DNA of 64,000 bases from Chitinophaga ginsengisegetis. Lineage in GTDB: Bacteria; Bacteroidota; Bacteroidia; Chitinophagales; Chitinophagaceae. Below are positions 8,504 through 17,323 of the stretch, piece by piece (the stretch's first letter is position 1; each line of letters begins with the position of its first letter). Position numbers and translations under genes: made by a program. The stretch spans positions 1,922,001 through 1,986,000 of the forward strand of contig NZ_FUZZ01000001.1 of assembly GCF_900168065.1 (NCBI RefSeq), read 5' to 3'. The notes under the pieces were generated by a model. The model ran no database searches, was not told where the DNA came from, and saw only the letters and a list, made by a program, of their open reading frames with translations.

Positions 8504-9584
8504 GTGCGTCAGCTGGTGAAGAGAGTGCCGAAATAGCGCTCCTGTTATCGCTTCTTCCGCGCAACTGTACATCTCCGCCGGTTTTCAGCAAGTCGGCGGG
8601 CACTCCTTTTTTGCCATCCGCGGCATATAACACTACGGCATTTTCAAAGCCAAGATCCACATAGATCCGGCTGCCCACCATCCAGCCTTTGCCGGAGAGG
8701 CTCGCATTTTTGCGGATGTACACGCCATTCGCCTGCAGATCGTCCAATAGCTGGATGCTTATCAGCTGGCCATCTTCAAAGGCTTTGCTGATTTTCAGCC
8801 GGGCAGCATATGTCACCATTGCCGGCCGGCTAATGGCCTGTTTACCTACAGAGATACGGATAGAATTAAAATCTTTGTCGCCCGCTTTGCTTACTGGTGC
8901 GGGCGTAGAGAAGACGGAACCGTTAGCAGAACTTTTACTGAACACATTATATCCAAAACCCGGCAGGTATAATTCGGGACTTTCAAAAAGCTGTTTTATA
9001 GCGATGATCTTATAGATATACTGGGCTGTTTCGTTATTCAGCAGTAGCTGGTAGTAATCACTGCTCCCCTGGCGTTTTATGTTCCGGGAGATGTTGCCCG
9101 AACCGGCGTTATAGGCTGCTGCGGCCAGTGTCCAGGAGTTGAGCTGCTGGTGTAATAACCGTATCAGTTTACAGGCGGCGTGTGTGGCTTTGATCAGATG
9201 ATTCCTTTCGTCGTAACCTGCGCTAACGGTTAGTCCCAGTTCAGCAGCAGTACCGGGCATGATCTGCCACACGCCTTGTGCGCCAACAGGTGAGGTGGCA
9301 TTGCTTAAACCGCTTTCCACAATAGGCAGGTATTTGAAATCCAGTGGTACCTGGTATTGTTGCAATATGGGTTCTATCACCGGGAAATATTGTTCCGCTT
9401 TCAGCCGCAGTGCCGGCAGATAGCCCTGGTAGCGCAGGTTGCGTTTAATAACATCCATGAGGCGGTAAGAAACAAAGTCCCTTTCCATTGGCACCACCTC
9501 ACCACAGAAATCCACCTGCTGCGCCGTGGTATAACGCGGCAACAGCAACAGCAGTATTCCTATCAGAACAACCTGTTTCTTCAT
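8484..9584 (-). CDS. Lytic transglycosylase (SLT family 1, MltD-like) in the T6SS locus
   Basis: A 366-residue exported protein with a signal peptide (1-21, ending TTAQ). The SLT domain has the catalytic Glu90 in IVESGLSNATSPVGAQGVWQ, the GVWQIMP loop and the AAAAYNAGSGNI motif. A C-terminal region of about 130 residues (265-366) is not LysM-like by eye, though it may bind peptidoglycan. It cleaves glycan strands with formation of 1,6-anhydro-muramic ends. It follows the TraN-like gene by 9 bp, so it is cotranscribed with T6SS genes. A role in opening the wall for the envelope complex is inferred. An effector role is less likely because of the Sec signal. Confidence 0.85.
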   Translation of the reverse strand: MKKQVVLIGILLLLLPRYTTAQQVDFCGEVVPMERDFVSYRLMDVIKRNLRYQGYLPALRLKAEQYFPVIEPILQQYQVPLDFKYLPIVESGLSNATSPVGAQGVWQIMPGTAAELGLTVSAGYDERNHLIKATHAACKLIRLLHQQLNSWTLAAAAYNAGSGNISRNIKRQGSSDYYQLLLNNETAQYIYKIIAIKQLFESPELYLPGFGYNVFSKSSANGSVFSTPAPVSKAGDKDFNSIRISVGKQAISRPAMVTYAARLKISKAFEDGQLISIQLLDDLQANGVYIRKNASLSGKGWMVGSRIYVDLGFENAVVLYAADGKKGVPADLLKTGGDVQLRGRSDNRSAISALSSPADALTSILH

Positions 9585-9593
9585 TTGGTTTTT

Positions 9594-10493
9594 CTATTGC
9601 TTCGCCAGCATGTATTTCGGGAACACGGTTACCGGTACATACAATACCAGCTGTTGTTTTCCTTCGGTGGTTTGCAGTACAATGATCACTTCATCTTCCT
9701 TCCTGAATTGTTTGGAAGGCACCACAAATACTTCGTTGGCCTCTTCTTTTGGCGCTATGGTTTCCGGTCCCTTTTTATAGAGGATAGGCATTGCATGCAG
9801 CAGGGCGGTATCTTTCTTTTCCTTGTGCAGCAGGCTGGTCTTCACTATTTCAAAGGGTACCTTTCCTTTATTGCGGATACGGAAACAGAAGTAGTTCATG
9901 TTGTTCAGTGTCATGGCCTGTGCATATCCAACGCTCACATCTTCCACTTTCACTTCATACTGGCGGTTCACTTTACGGTCTTTCCCGAAGTCTTCCGCAA
10001 TTTTACCAACTGTTACGGTATCAACACTGATCAGGTGTCCGGTTTCTTCGGGCACTTCTGCCAGGGAGATTTGTCCGTCCCTTTCGCCATAGCCGGCGCG
10101 GGGCGCCTGTGGCGCTGTTTCTGGTGTGGTAAACGCGCCGGTTGTTTTGGTTTTACCGGACAGCGTATACTTCAGGCGGGCCAGGTCCACTTTATCGCGG
10201 AAGGCAATAATCATGTAGTGGATATTTTCTCCCTCTCTCACTATCAGGTTGGTAGGCCGGGGAGTAGGCGTTATAGGGCGCAGAAAAACCATGTTACCAT
10301 CCACGATACGGTAATCGTAGTCGGTGTTTTTCCCGTCGCCGATCTGGAAAGTGCTGATAGGCGCACCGGATGTGATCAGCGTCACAGCCCCCTTGGTGGT
10401 CAGAATACTATCTGTGCCCGTTTGGGCACTTACCGTTGACAAGGCGCCTGTGATTAACAAACAAAGCAGCAAACTGCACAGCACATGTTTCAT
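9594..10493 (-). CDS. Periplasmic TraN/DUF4138-like protein of the T6SS locus
   Basis: A 299-residue protein with a Sec signal peptide (1-23, cleavage near VSAQ) and no lipobox. The C-terminal half has the layout I know from TraN of Bacteroidetes conjugative transposons (DUF4138): an NMNYFCFRIRNKGKVPFEI strand pair, then a stretch ending in IAPKEEANEVFVVPSKQFRK, then a final strand pair. A Pro/Thr-rich segment lies at about 75-83. It sits between tssC and the transglycosylase, so an envelope role in the secretion machine is inferred. It might be a divergent form of a T6SSiii-specific envelope protein such as TssQ or TssR, but no sequence feature proves that. Confidence 0.6.
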   Translation of the reverse strand: MKHVLCSLLLCLLITGALSTVSAQTGTDSILTTKGAVTLITSGAPISTFQIGDGKNTDYDYRIVDGNMVFLRPITPTPRPTNLIVREGENIHYMIIAFRDKVDLARLKYTLSGKTKTTGAFTTPETAPQAPRAGYGERDGQISLAEVPEETGHLISVDTVTVGKIAEDFGKDRKVNRQYEVKVEDVSVGYAQAMTLNNMNYFCFRIRNKGKVPFEIVKTSLLHKEKKDTALLHAMPILYKKGPETIAPKEEANEVFVVPSKQFRKEDEVIIVLQTTEGKQQLVLYVPVTVFPKYMLAKQ

Positions 10494-10610
10494 CGTTTCA
10501 ATTGGCTTTAATGCTTATGATATTTTATCTACGGGGGTTAAAGCAATCAGCTCCGGGATGGGAGGTTACTCCCAAATGCACATTTAAGCCCCAAAGCTGA
10601 CCGCTGACGG

Positions 10611-11987
10611 CTATTTACCATCCTGTTCGTAAGTAGTATCCCAATCTGCCGCATCATCGCCTCTTTGCCCCTCCATTTTGATCAGGAAGTTCTTGGCAGG
10701 GAAATAAGGCTTCAGATGTATATCCAGGTGGATACGGTCTTTCTGTATCGGGTCCTGCTCGAAACGGCGGATATTAAAATCTTCGATCAGCTTGTCCGGC
10801 CCGGTGATGCCATCAAGGAAGCGGATGATCTGTTTCATCAGGTCCTTGCGGGTATTGGCGTTGAAATTTTCAAAGGCCCTGCGGTTCAGGAAGTCCATGA
10901 GCACTTTGGTTACAAAGTCGAACACACGTACTACCGAATAGGTTTGCAGCCCCAGGTTATCCCCGTTGAACAGTGTTTTGGCACTGAACGCCATCACTTT
11001 TCCGTATTCTTTCACCATTGGTACCAGGCCCATTTTTTCCAGGCTGGCGATTTCACTTTTCTTCAGTTCAAATTTCACCCCATCTACTTCGTTCATGCCA
11101 CCGAATTTCTTACCGGCGGTCACCTGCGACATCAGGGTTTTATAGATCTTACCTGCCAGTGCGCCGGAAGGTGGTACATACAGGTGTTCCTGCTCTCCCA
11201 CTTCATCAAATTTCCCGCGGCCAACCAGCCAGTTGCAGGACATGATTACATTGGAGCGATGAATTTCCCCACCGGTCAGATTCGCCAGTTCAAACATCTC
11301 CATTACATCATCCGGTGCGTCGAGATGCGCGAAATCTGTTACCAGCATGGCTTTGTTTTCATGCGCAATTTTTGCCCATTTCTCTATCACCTTGTTGGAG
11401 CCCAGGTAGCCGGGAATCACCAGCAGGCTGTAGTTGGTGCGAAGATCCAGGCGATCGTAGTTGTTCACCAGTTCGGTACTGATGGCATCAATAAACCGGG
11501 TGTTATCCAGGTCTTTGAGCTGCTCCAGTTCCACATTGATGAAGGATATATTCTTCACCTTGTCCGACTCTGTATTTTTGAAGAAGAGGGCCACATTGCG
11601 GTACGACTGCTCCAGCTCGCGGGTAGCCTCTACTGCTTCCCCGAGATTAGTTGACAGCACCTTCTCCGCTTCTTCTGCATGAGACGTACAGTAGTCCACC
11701 ATTTCAGGCAGTTCGTTTGTTTCGGACAATACTTTTTCCCAGAGGGACAGTATCTTCTTTAATTTATCTCTTTCTGTTTTTTTGCCGGCTTCGGTCAAAA
11801 AGATATTGCGGCGCGCCTTACGATCGGGGTTAAGGTTTTGCGCACCTTCCACGGCTGCTTCCAGCAGGTCGAAGCCGCCATACTTTGCCAGGTCTTCAAT
11901 ACTTCCGGCAAGGTTTACTTCAGATTGCTGTGAAGACAGGCTTTCATTCTGCAGTTCCTCGTTTTTCTGTAATTCTGCCATAATCAT
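10611..11987 (-). CDS. tssC: T6SS contractile sheath large subunit TssC
   Basis: The 458-residue product is the large sheath protein (VipB type). Family features include the early GGFDLLEAAVEGAQ region, a central LLVIPGYLGS and MLVTDFAHLD core, VMSCNWLVGRG, and the C-terminal sheath-interlocking strands (about 370-440) including TRKDLMKQIIRFLD. It forms heterodimers with TssB around the Hcp tube. ATG codons occur at 11987 and 11981 (MIMAEL); either could be used. It follows tssB by 32 bp. Confidence 0.92.
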   Translation of the reverse strand: MIMAELQKNEELQNESLSSQQSEVNLAGSIEDLAKYGGFDLLEAAVEGAQNLNPDRKARRNIFLTEAGKKTERDKLKKILSLWEKVLSETNELPEMVDYCTSHAEEAEKVLSTNLGEAVEATRELEQSYRNVALFFKNTESDKVKNISFINVELEQLKDLDNTRFIDAISTELVNNYDRLDLRTNYSLLVIPGYLGSNKVIEKWAKIAHENKAMLVTDFAHLDAPDDVMEMFELANLTGGEIHRSNVIMSCNWLVGRGKFDEVGEQEHLYVPPSGALAGKIYKTLMSQVTAGKKFGGMNEVDGVKFELKKSEIASLEKMGLVPMVKEYGKVMAFSAKTLFNGDNLGLQTYSVVRVFDFVTKVLMDFLNRRAFENFNANTRKDLMKQIIRFLDGITGPDKLIEDFNIRRFEQDPIQKDRIHLDIHLKPYFPAKNFLIKMEGQRGDDAADWDTTYEQDGK

Positions 11988-12019
11988 TGAGGTTATGTTC
12001 CCGTATAGGCAACGGTTAA

Positions 12020-12499
12020 TTATTTGGTATTAAGGTCTTTCATCATTCCACGAATAGCGTTCAGCATGGCTTTACGGGCGTCCGGATCTGCCAGGGCTGA
12101 CTTCAGGATCTTATTCGTTTTCAGTTGTTTCATAATTTTCAGGTACTGTTCCTTTTCAGTGGCCAGGTCGTTCAGAAAAGCGCTTTGTGCAGTGATACCT
12201 TTTACGCCGAAATCGCCCAGGTGGTGGAACTGTAATTTTTCCGGCACAGGGCGGCCTTCTGCATCATGGAAACTTACATTCACTGCCGGTTTGAAGTGTT
12301 CAAACACACTTTCTACGGAAGTAAGCCCTTCCACTATTTCCGGTTTAACAGGTGCCTGCTGGGTTAACTTTTCAGCAAACAAGGTACGGTTGTGCGAAAT
12401 TTCCGCGATGGCTTCGTTGGCGTCCAGCTTCACTTCTGTGCCGCCAATTCCGTAGTTGTCGTTCATTTGAGATAAATTTAGAATTTTGGAATCTGACAA
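12020..12499 (-). CDS. tssB: T6SS contractile sheath small subunit TssB
   Basis: The 159-residue product is the small sheath protein (VipA type). After a variable N-terminus it shows the strand VNVSFHDAEG and the helix pair FHHLGDFGVKGITAQSAFLN, matching the TssB core in which DF(x)P-type motifs organise the dimer with TssC. A C-terminal helical region ends in KAMLNAIRGMMKDLNTK. It begins 3 bp after the tssH stop, so tssH-tssB-tssC form one unit. Confidence 0.9.
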   Translation of the reverse strand: MSDSKILNLSQMNDNYGIGGTEVKLDANEAIAEISHNRTLFAEKLTQQAPVKPEIVEGLTSVESVFEHFKPAVNVSFHDAEGRPVPEKLQFHHLGDFGVKGITAQSAFLNDLATEKEQYLKIMKQLKTNKILKSALADPDARKAMLNAIRGMMKDLNTK

Positions 12500-12502
12500 T
12501 CA

Positions 12503-14944
12503 TCAAATTATTGTCCAGTCTAACTGATCATTTTTTATATCCAGTGTTACCGTCATATCTTTCCGGAGGCTGCCGTCGATGATCATTCTCGACAATGGCT
12601 TCCGTAATTGTCCCCGTATCACCTCCCGCAGCGGCCTTGCGCCATACTGGGGAGAATATCCCATCAGCGCCAGGTGCCGGCGGGCATCTGTTGTTACGGT
12701 AAAACTGATCTGCTGTTGCTCCAGCAGTTGCAGTAAATGCTGTAAATGAATATCGAAGATCTTTTCTACGTTGGCAGACTGGATAGGTCCGAAGGGAACG
12801 ATCTCCGTGAGCCTGCCCAAAAACTCCGGCCGGAAGTGGCGGGCCATTAACTCCATCAGCTGTTGTGAAGCAGGAATCACGCCTTCCTGGAAGGAGCGGC
12901 TAATGGCTTCACTACCTATGTTGGAGGTAAACAGCACCAGCGCATTGGAGAAGTCGCCTGTTTTTCCCAGCCTGTCGTGCAGCTTCCCTTCATCCATGAT
13001 CTGCAGAAAAATATCAAATACAGACGGATGCGCTTTTTCTATTTCATCAAACAACACTACTGCGTAGGGTTGTTGCCGTATTTTATTTACCAGTAATCCG
13101 CCTTCCTCATATCCCACATATCCCGGAGGGGCGCCATATAACAGCGCTGCGGCGTGTTCTTCCTTGAATTCCGACATGTCGAAACGGATCATGGAGCGTT
13201 CGTCCTGGAAGAGAAAATCCGCCAGTGATTTTGCCAGTTCCGTTTTACCGGTTCCTGTTGGCCCCAGGAAAAAGAAGGAGCCTATTGGTTGCCCGGGGCG
13301 GCTCAGGCCGGAGCGGGATTCCAGGATCGCATCTGCTACTGCTTTGAGGGCATGGTCCTGCCCTACTACGCGTTTGCGCAGTTGCGCTTCCATATTGATC
13401 AGCCGTTCCCTTTCCTGCGATTGCACCTTCCCCAGGGGAATACCTGTTATGGCAGCTATCATGGTGGCCAGATCCACCGGGGTTACTTCCTCCTGCCGGT
13501 TGGCGGCTATTGTTTCCAGCTGCTCCAGTAATTGCTGCAATGAAGATTGCAGTTCCGGAACAGATGTTATCTTATCAGGATCGGTATCTGTATGCAAACG
13601 GGATGATAACAGTACACCCAGTCTTTCTTTCATTTGGCGGTAAAACCAATGAAAATCTGCTTCCTGTAAGGATTCCTTACTATTCAGATCAGCAAATTCC
13701 TGTTGTAAAGTTTGCAACAGCGGCTGGCTGGTATCTTCCATCGCTCTAACTGCGGCCATTGTGCGGTCCAGCAGGTTTACGGCGCTATCCGGCAGGCTTC
13801 TTTCCTTCAGGTAACGTTTTGACAAACGGATGGCTTCGTATATCCCTTCGGGTGAAACTTTGAGCTGGTAGAAGTTTTCATACACCGGCACCACGGCACT
13901 TACCATTCTTCCTGCCAGCGTTTCATCGGGCGCTGCCAGTGTAATCGTTTCAAAACGGTGCCGCAGGATAGCGTCCGGCTCAATAAGTTTACGGAAACCT
14001 TCCGGTGTGGTGGTTCCTATCAGGATGATCTCTCCTTTACCCAGCGCTGCTTTCAGCACATTGGCCATGCCGGTACCGGATTGTTTATCCAGCAGGCTGT
14101 GAAGATTATCGATAAAGAGGATATGCCTGCCTGATTGTTTGAGTTGCTGGATGATCTGGAGGAGACGGTCTTCCAGTTCACTTTTATAGGCGGCGCCTGC
14201 TATAAATGCGCCATAGTCCAGTGCGTAAATTTCAGAGGATTGCAGCTGCAGCGGCACCTGCTTCTGCACAATGGCGCGGGCCAATCCTTCTACCATTGCG
14301 GTTTTCCCTACCCCGCCTTCACCAATGATCAGTACACTGGCGCGGTCTTTACGTGTAAGCACTTCCGTTACTGCCCTGATTTCCCCGTCGCGGCCAATTA
14401 CCGGGTGAAAGGATTTCAGCAGTTGCGGATCGGTGATACGATATACATATTTCAGTGCGCCCGGTTTGATAACGCCCGGCGCAACGGTATTAGCAGTATT
14501 GGTTTCTTTCCCCTTTTTGCCGGCGCTTATAAGCTGGTCGCGTGTGAACGGAAATGTTTTGAGTTGCTCATAGGAAAAGCCCACACCCGGTGTGCACAAA
14601 GCGATGAGCAGGCTCCACGCATCCGGTTCACTGTCGTTATCCTGCGCTATGCTGATGGCCTCATTCAACACTGCGGCTGCGGCTTCATCGGGCTCCGGTT
14701 CATCCGGAATACGCGATGCCCTGGGCATCTCATCCAGCCGCACTTCCGCCCATTCTTCCAGGTAGTATACATCGATATCCATTTGATGCAATGCAGGAGC
14801 CAGACCTGTTTCCTTATGCAAACAGGCGCGCAATAAGTGCGCAGGCGTAAACTGCGGATGATGATACTCCTTTGCAATGGCTGTTGCAATTCTAATAGCA
14901 GATTGCAATGCCGGGCCGAATATGGTCAAGGTTGACAGGGTCAT
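12503..14944 (-). CDS. clpV: T6SS sheath-disassembly ATPase ClpV (TssH)
   Basis: The 813-residue Hsp100 ATPase has a Clp N-domain (1-145), a first AAA+ module with Walker A GEGGVGKT (208-215), a coiled middle domain, and a second AAA+ module with Walker A GPTGTGKT, Walker B VVLFDEIEKAH and a sensor TSNIGSE. ClpV extracts contracted TssC for reuse of the sheath. In the first module the Walker B reads ILFIDNLH, so Asn stands where the catalytic Glu is expected. That suggests D1 mainly binds nucleotide while D2 does the work. It is the first gene of its block. The start shares a 12-nt context with the gene at 17196. Confidence 0.92.
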   Translation of the reverse strand: MTLSTLTIFGPALQSAIRIATAIAKEYHHPQFTPAHLLRACLHKETGLAPALHQMDIDVYYLEEWAEVRLDEMPRASRIPDEPEPDEAAAAVLNEAISIAQDNDSEPDAWSLLIALCTPGVGFSYEQLKTFPFTRDQLISAGKKGKETNTANTVAPGVIKPGALKYVYRITDPQLLKSFHPVIGRDGEIRAVTEVLTRKDRASVLIIGEGGVGKTAMVEGLARAIVQKQVPLQLQSSEIYALDYGAFIAGAAYKSELEDRLLQIIQQLKQSGRHILFIDNLHSLLDKQSGTGMANVLKAALGKGEIILIGTTTPEGFRKLIEPDAILRHRFETITLAAPDETLAGRMVSAVVPVYENFYQLKVSPEGIYEAIRLSKRYLKERSLPDSAVNLLDRTMAAVRAMEDTSQPLLQTLQQEFADLNSKESLQEADFHWFYRQMKERLGVLLSSRLHTDTDPDKITSVPELQSSLQQLLEQLETIAANRQEEVTPVDLATMIAAITGIPLGKVQSQERERLINMEAQLRKRVVGQDHALKAVADAILESRSGLSRPGQPIGSFFFLGPTGTGKTELAKSLADFLFQDERSMIRFDMSEFKEEHAAALLYGAPPGYVGYEEGGLLVNKIRQQPYAVVLFDEIEKAHPSVFDIFLQIMDEGKLHDRLGKTGDFSNALVLFTSNIGSEAISRSFQEGVIPASQQLMELMARHFRPEFLGRLTEIVPFGPIQSANVEKIFDIHLQHLLQLLEQQQISFTVTTDARRHLALMGYSPQYGARPLREVIRGQLRKPLSRMIIDGSLRKDMTVTLDIKNDQLDWTII

Positions 14945-15315
14945 TTGGATGATTCCAGGTTTTTCAGAATTCAGTTAACAATTACAATTACCGGGTTGCC
15001 TCTTTTGGAAGCAAAGTAAAGATACAGCGAAAACATATACATAGAATTCATTCCGGAAAAAAATGCACTCTTTTTTTAAGCGCACCGGCACCGGATATAT
15101 ATCTTATCCCCCGCAATAAATAAAACCCACCAAACACAATACAGTAAAGGGTTTTAAAGAACGTCAATAATCAAACAATATTATTTAATATTTTACTAAT
15201 ATAAATAATCATTAAAAAATAACAGCGGATATAGGGAGGATGTCTACCAATTAAATAGGAACGTGCGGTCTTTATATCTCCCGAAAAAAAATCCAGGCAT
15301 ACTCATCCGGAATTT
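14945..15315. other. Gene-free interval upstream of clpV
   Basis: This 371-bp AT-rich stretch lies between the clpV start and the DUF3137 stop, with a strongly AT-rich core at about 15170-15230. Both neighbours are on the minus strand, so it should carry the clpV promoter. The best candidate is an imperfect -7 (TTACTTTG, minus strand, 15012-15019) without a good -33. No hairpin terminator or coding remnant was recognised. Confidence 0.5.
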
Positions 15316-16326
15316 TCACGACGGGGAAAATGAACGGGACGTCCAGATAGGCAGATTACTTTTCAGGTCTTCTGCCAGTTGTAACATAGACATAAAATCC
15401 AGGTAAAAATTATTCAGCATCTGCCGGTTATGTAGTGACTTATTCAGGGTCGTTTCAAAGTAATCCGTTCCATGATCAATGCCCACGTAAACACGGTTAT
15501 TATAAAAAGAAATAAACAATTTCGCTGCCGTGCGTTCATGCAGCGCCACAATCCTTTCCATCAGCGCCGGCGTAAGCAACTGCTGTGCTGCCGCATCATC
15601 GGGGGCATACACCATGAATAGTTTATTAAAAGCGGCATCAGCCGGTAACACTTTCTTACCAAGATGCCAGGTTTGGATATATCCGTCGCCGGCAGCGTTA
15701 TTGTTACGTGACAGCACATACACCGGCGTACTGAAGTACCGTGGAAATTGCGCGATAAAATAGCTGCCGCAGAAAACGGTATCCGGTCCTTGTCCGCGTA
15801 CGGTTACAACCGGCATATGCGTCACCGTGAGGTCGCAGAACTGAAAATTCATCTCTCCCAATTTACCATACACCTGGTCGTTACCGGTCATCTGATATGC
15901 TTTCTTTTCAAACAGCCCGCTTTCTGTAAACTCTTCGTAGCTGGCATGATTGAGAGGCTGGTAGTGATAGTCCGGATGGAGGAAGCTGATCAGCGGTTTT
16001 ACAATCCTGTTCTTAAAATCAGGCCGGTAATCTGTTGCTTCGTTTACCCCTCCCCGTTTCATCATAAAATAGCGTGTTACATAACCGCCCAGGGTAACGA
16101 GCAGTACCAGTGCAACTATAATAAACGTTCTGTTCCCTTCATTTCCCGAAGCGGGTTGCAGGGAAAAACGCACCATAAAAAAAACAAAAATAGCAAACGG
16201 CACCAGGGAGGCGACCCACATCCGGCGTACCCAGTTGCGGCCGGTAATACGCTGCTGTTCCAGCGACTCTACTTCATCCCCGAGCTGCTGATCCAGGAAG
16301 GCATTGAATTCTTCCAGTGTTTTCAT
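15316..16326 (-). CDS. DUF3137-family membrane protein
   Basis: A 336-residue protein with a cytoplasmic N-terminus (MKTLEEFNAFLDQQLGDEVE), two membrane segments (about 36-56 and 67-86) and a large soluble C-terminal domain. The domain contains FCDLTVTHMPVVTVRGQGPD and YVGIDHGTDYFE, which I recognise as the DUF3137 pattern. Function is unknown. It is the last of three minus-strand genes encoding small membrane proteins, 14 bp after its neighbour. Confidence 0.75.
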   Translation of the reverse strand: MKTLEEFNAFLDQQLGDEVESLEQQRITGRNWVRRMWVASLVPFAIFVFFMVRFSLQPASGNEGNRTFIIVALVLLVTLGGYVTRYFMMKRGGVNEATDYRPDFKNRIVKPLISFLHPDYHYQPLNHASYEEFTESGLFEKKAYQMTGNDQVYGKLGEMNFQFCDLTVTHMPVVTVRGQGPDTVFCGSYFIAQFPRYFSTPVYVLSRNNNAAGDGYIQTWHLGKKVLPADAAFNKLFMVYAPDDAAAQQLLTPALMERIVALHERTAAKLFISFYNNRVYVGIDHGTDYFETTLNKSLHNRQMLNNFYLDFMSMLQLAEDLKSNLPIWTSRSFSPS

Positions 16327-16340
16327 TACAATTGCTGTTA

Positions 16341-16868
16341 TCAGTTAGAGGACCAGTGTGCAGCAGTGCCACCTATGCTGTTTACCACCTCGCCTGTAAA
16401 TGGCTGGCTGATGAGCGCTTTAAACGGTTGCACATTTTCCGCAGACAAAGGCAGTTTGAAAAACGACCGGCTTTGTCCCAGTTGTATATGCGCATATTCC
16501 ATAGGAAATAAACGCACCCTGATAATCCGCAGTGGCAAAGTAAGTTTATAGTCCGTATAGGTGTTCACGTTATTCACAGCTTCGCCTCTTTCAAGACGGC
16601 TCACCAAATCATTAATTTTCTCCGGCCGTTTCCTGATCTGTGCAAACATAAAAAGATAGGGGATCAATACGCCTACCGGCATAAACAGCAGTATAAAAAG
16701 AACGGCTGTAGGTGTTTCAGTGCTTTTACCGGCAAAGATGCTGTAGCCGATGAGCCCAAACACCAGTACCGCCAATACTTCTGCGGTAATGAGGGCGGTG
16801 ATGGTCTGCTTTCTGTCTTTTTCATGGATTTCCAGCAGCGTTGTTTTCAGCTCGGAGAAGTTATTCAT
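16341..16868 (-). CDS. Two-TM membrane protein of unknown function
   Basis: The start is placed at ATG 16868 (MNNFSELKTTLLEIHEKDRK); an upstream in-frame start at 16925 would overlap the preceding gene by 38 bp. The 175-residue product has two membrane segments (about 25-45 and 54-75) and a C-terminal soluble domain of about 100 residues ending in SIGGTAAHWSSN. Its plan (short N-terminus, TM pair, beta-rich tail) copies that of the downstream DUF3137 protein, so the two may be distant paralogues. No function is known to me. Confidence 0.65.
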   Translation of the reverse strand: MNNFSELKTTLLEIHEKDRKQTITALITAEVLAVLVFGLIGYSIFAGKSTETPTAVLFILLFMPVGVLIPYLFMFAQIRKRPEKINDLVSRLERGEAVNNVNTYTDYKLTLPLRIIRVRLFPMEYAHIQLGQSRSFFKLPLSAENVQPFKALISQPFTGEVVNSIGGTAAHWSSN

Positions 16869-16887
16869 CAGATACGGTTTTGAAAAA

Positions 16888-17196
16888 TTATTTTGCCCGC
16901 AGTTTGCTGTAATTACTGATAGCAAGATAGAATCCTGCCAGCGCTACCAGCCCATAAGCAGCCATCAGTGCCCAGATGCTTTCACCTGTTACTTTATAGA
17001 TCAGCATTTCAATTTTGGTGATACTGATACTGGCGTCGCTAATGGCGTGAAATTGTTTATAACGGTAGAAGATCAGCACGATACCTGCTATGCCGAGTAA
17101 CAAGCCAACAATAACGCCACCCCAGGAAGGCGGATCATCGTCTTCTTCAGGACTGTCGGGACGCACGTCTTTACCAGGTTCATTTACATTACTCAT
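16888..17196 (-). CDS. Small two-TM membrane protein
   Basis: A 102-residue protein with an acidic, Pro-rich N-terminus (about 1-24, including PEEDDDPPSW) and two membrane segments (about 26-43 and 72-92). It is the first of the three-gene membrane unit that ends with DUF3137. The start codon lies in the 12-nt sequence ATCATCCAAATG, also found exactly at the clpV start. No family was recognised. Confidence 0.6.
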   Translation of the reverse strand: MSNVNEPGKDVRPDSPEEDDDPPSWGGVIVGLLLGIAGIVLIFYRYKQFHAISDASISITKIEMLIYKVTGESIWALMAAYGLVALAGFYLAISNYSKLRAK

Positions 17197-17323
17197 TTGG
17201 ATGATGGTTAAGGGTTATTAAATACAGGGCTGTTGTTCACATGGCTTCTCCGAGGTTAACCGAATTGAAACCGAATCACTCACGTTACGAAAATAAATGA
17301 AAAAGAGATAATTCACAAACACA

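Noticed and set aside
9357-10439. Long plus-strand frame across the transglycosylase and TraN-like genes
   Set aside because: It crosses two well-supported minus-strand genes in antisense, with His/Phe/Gln-rich composition typical of antisense artefacts.
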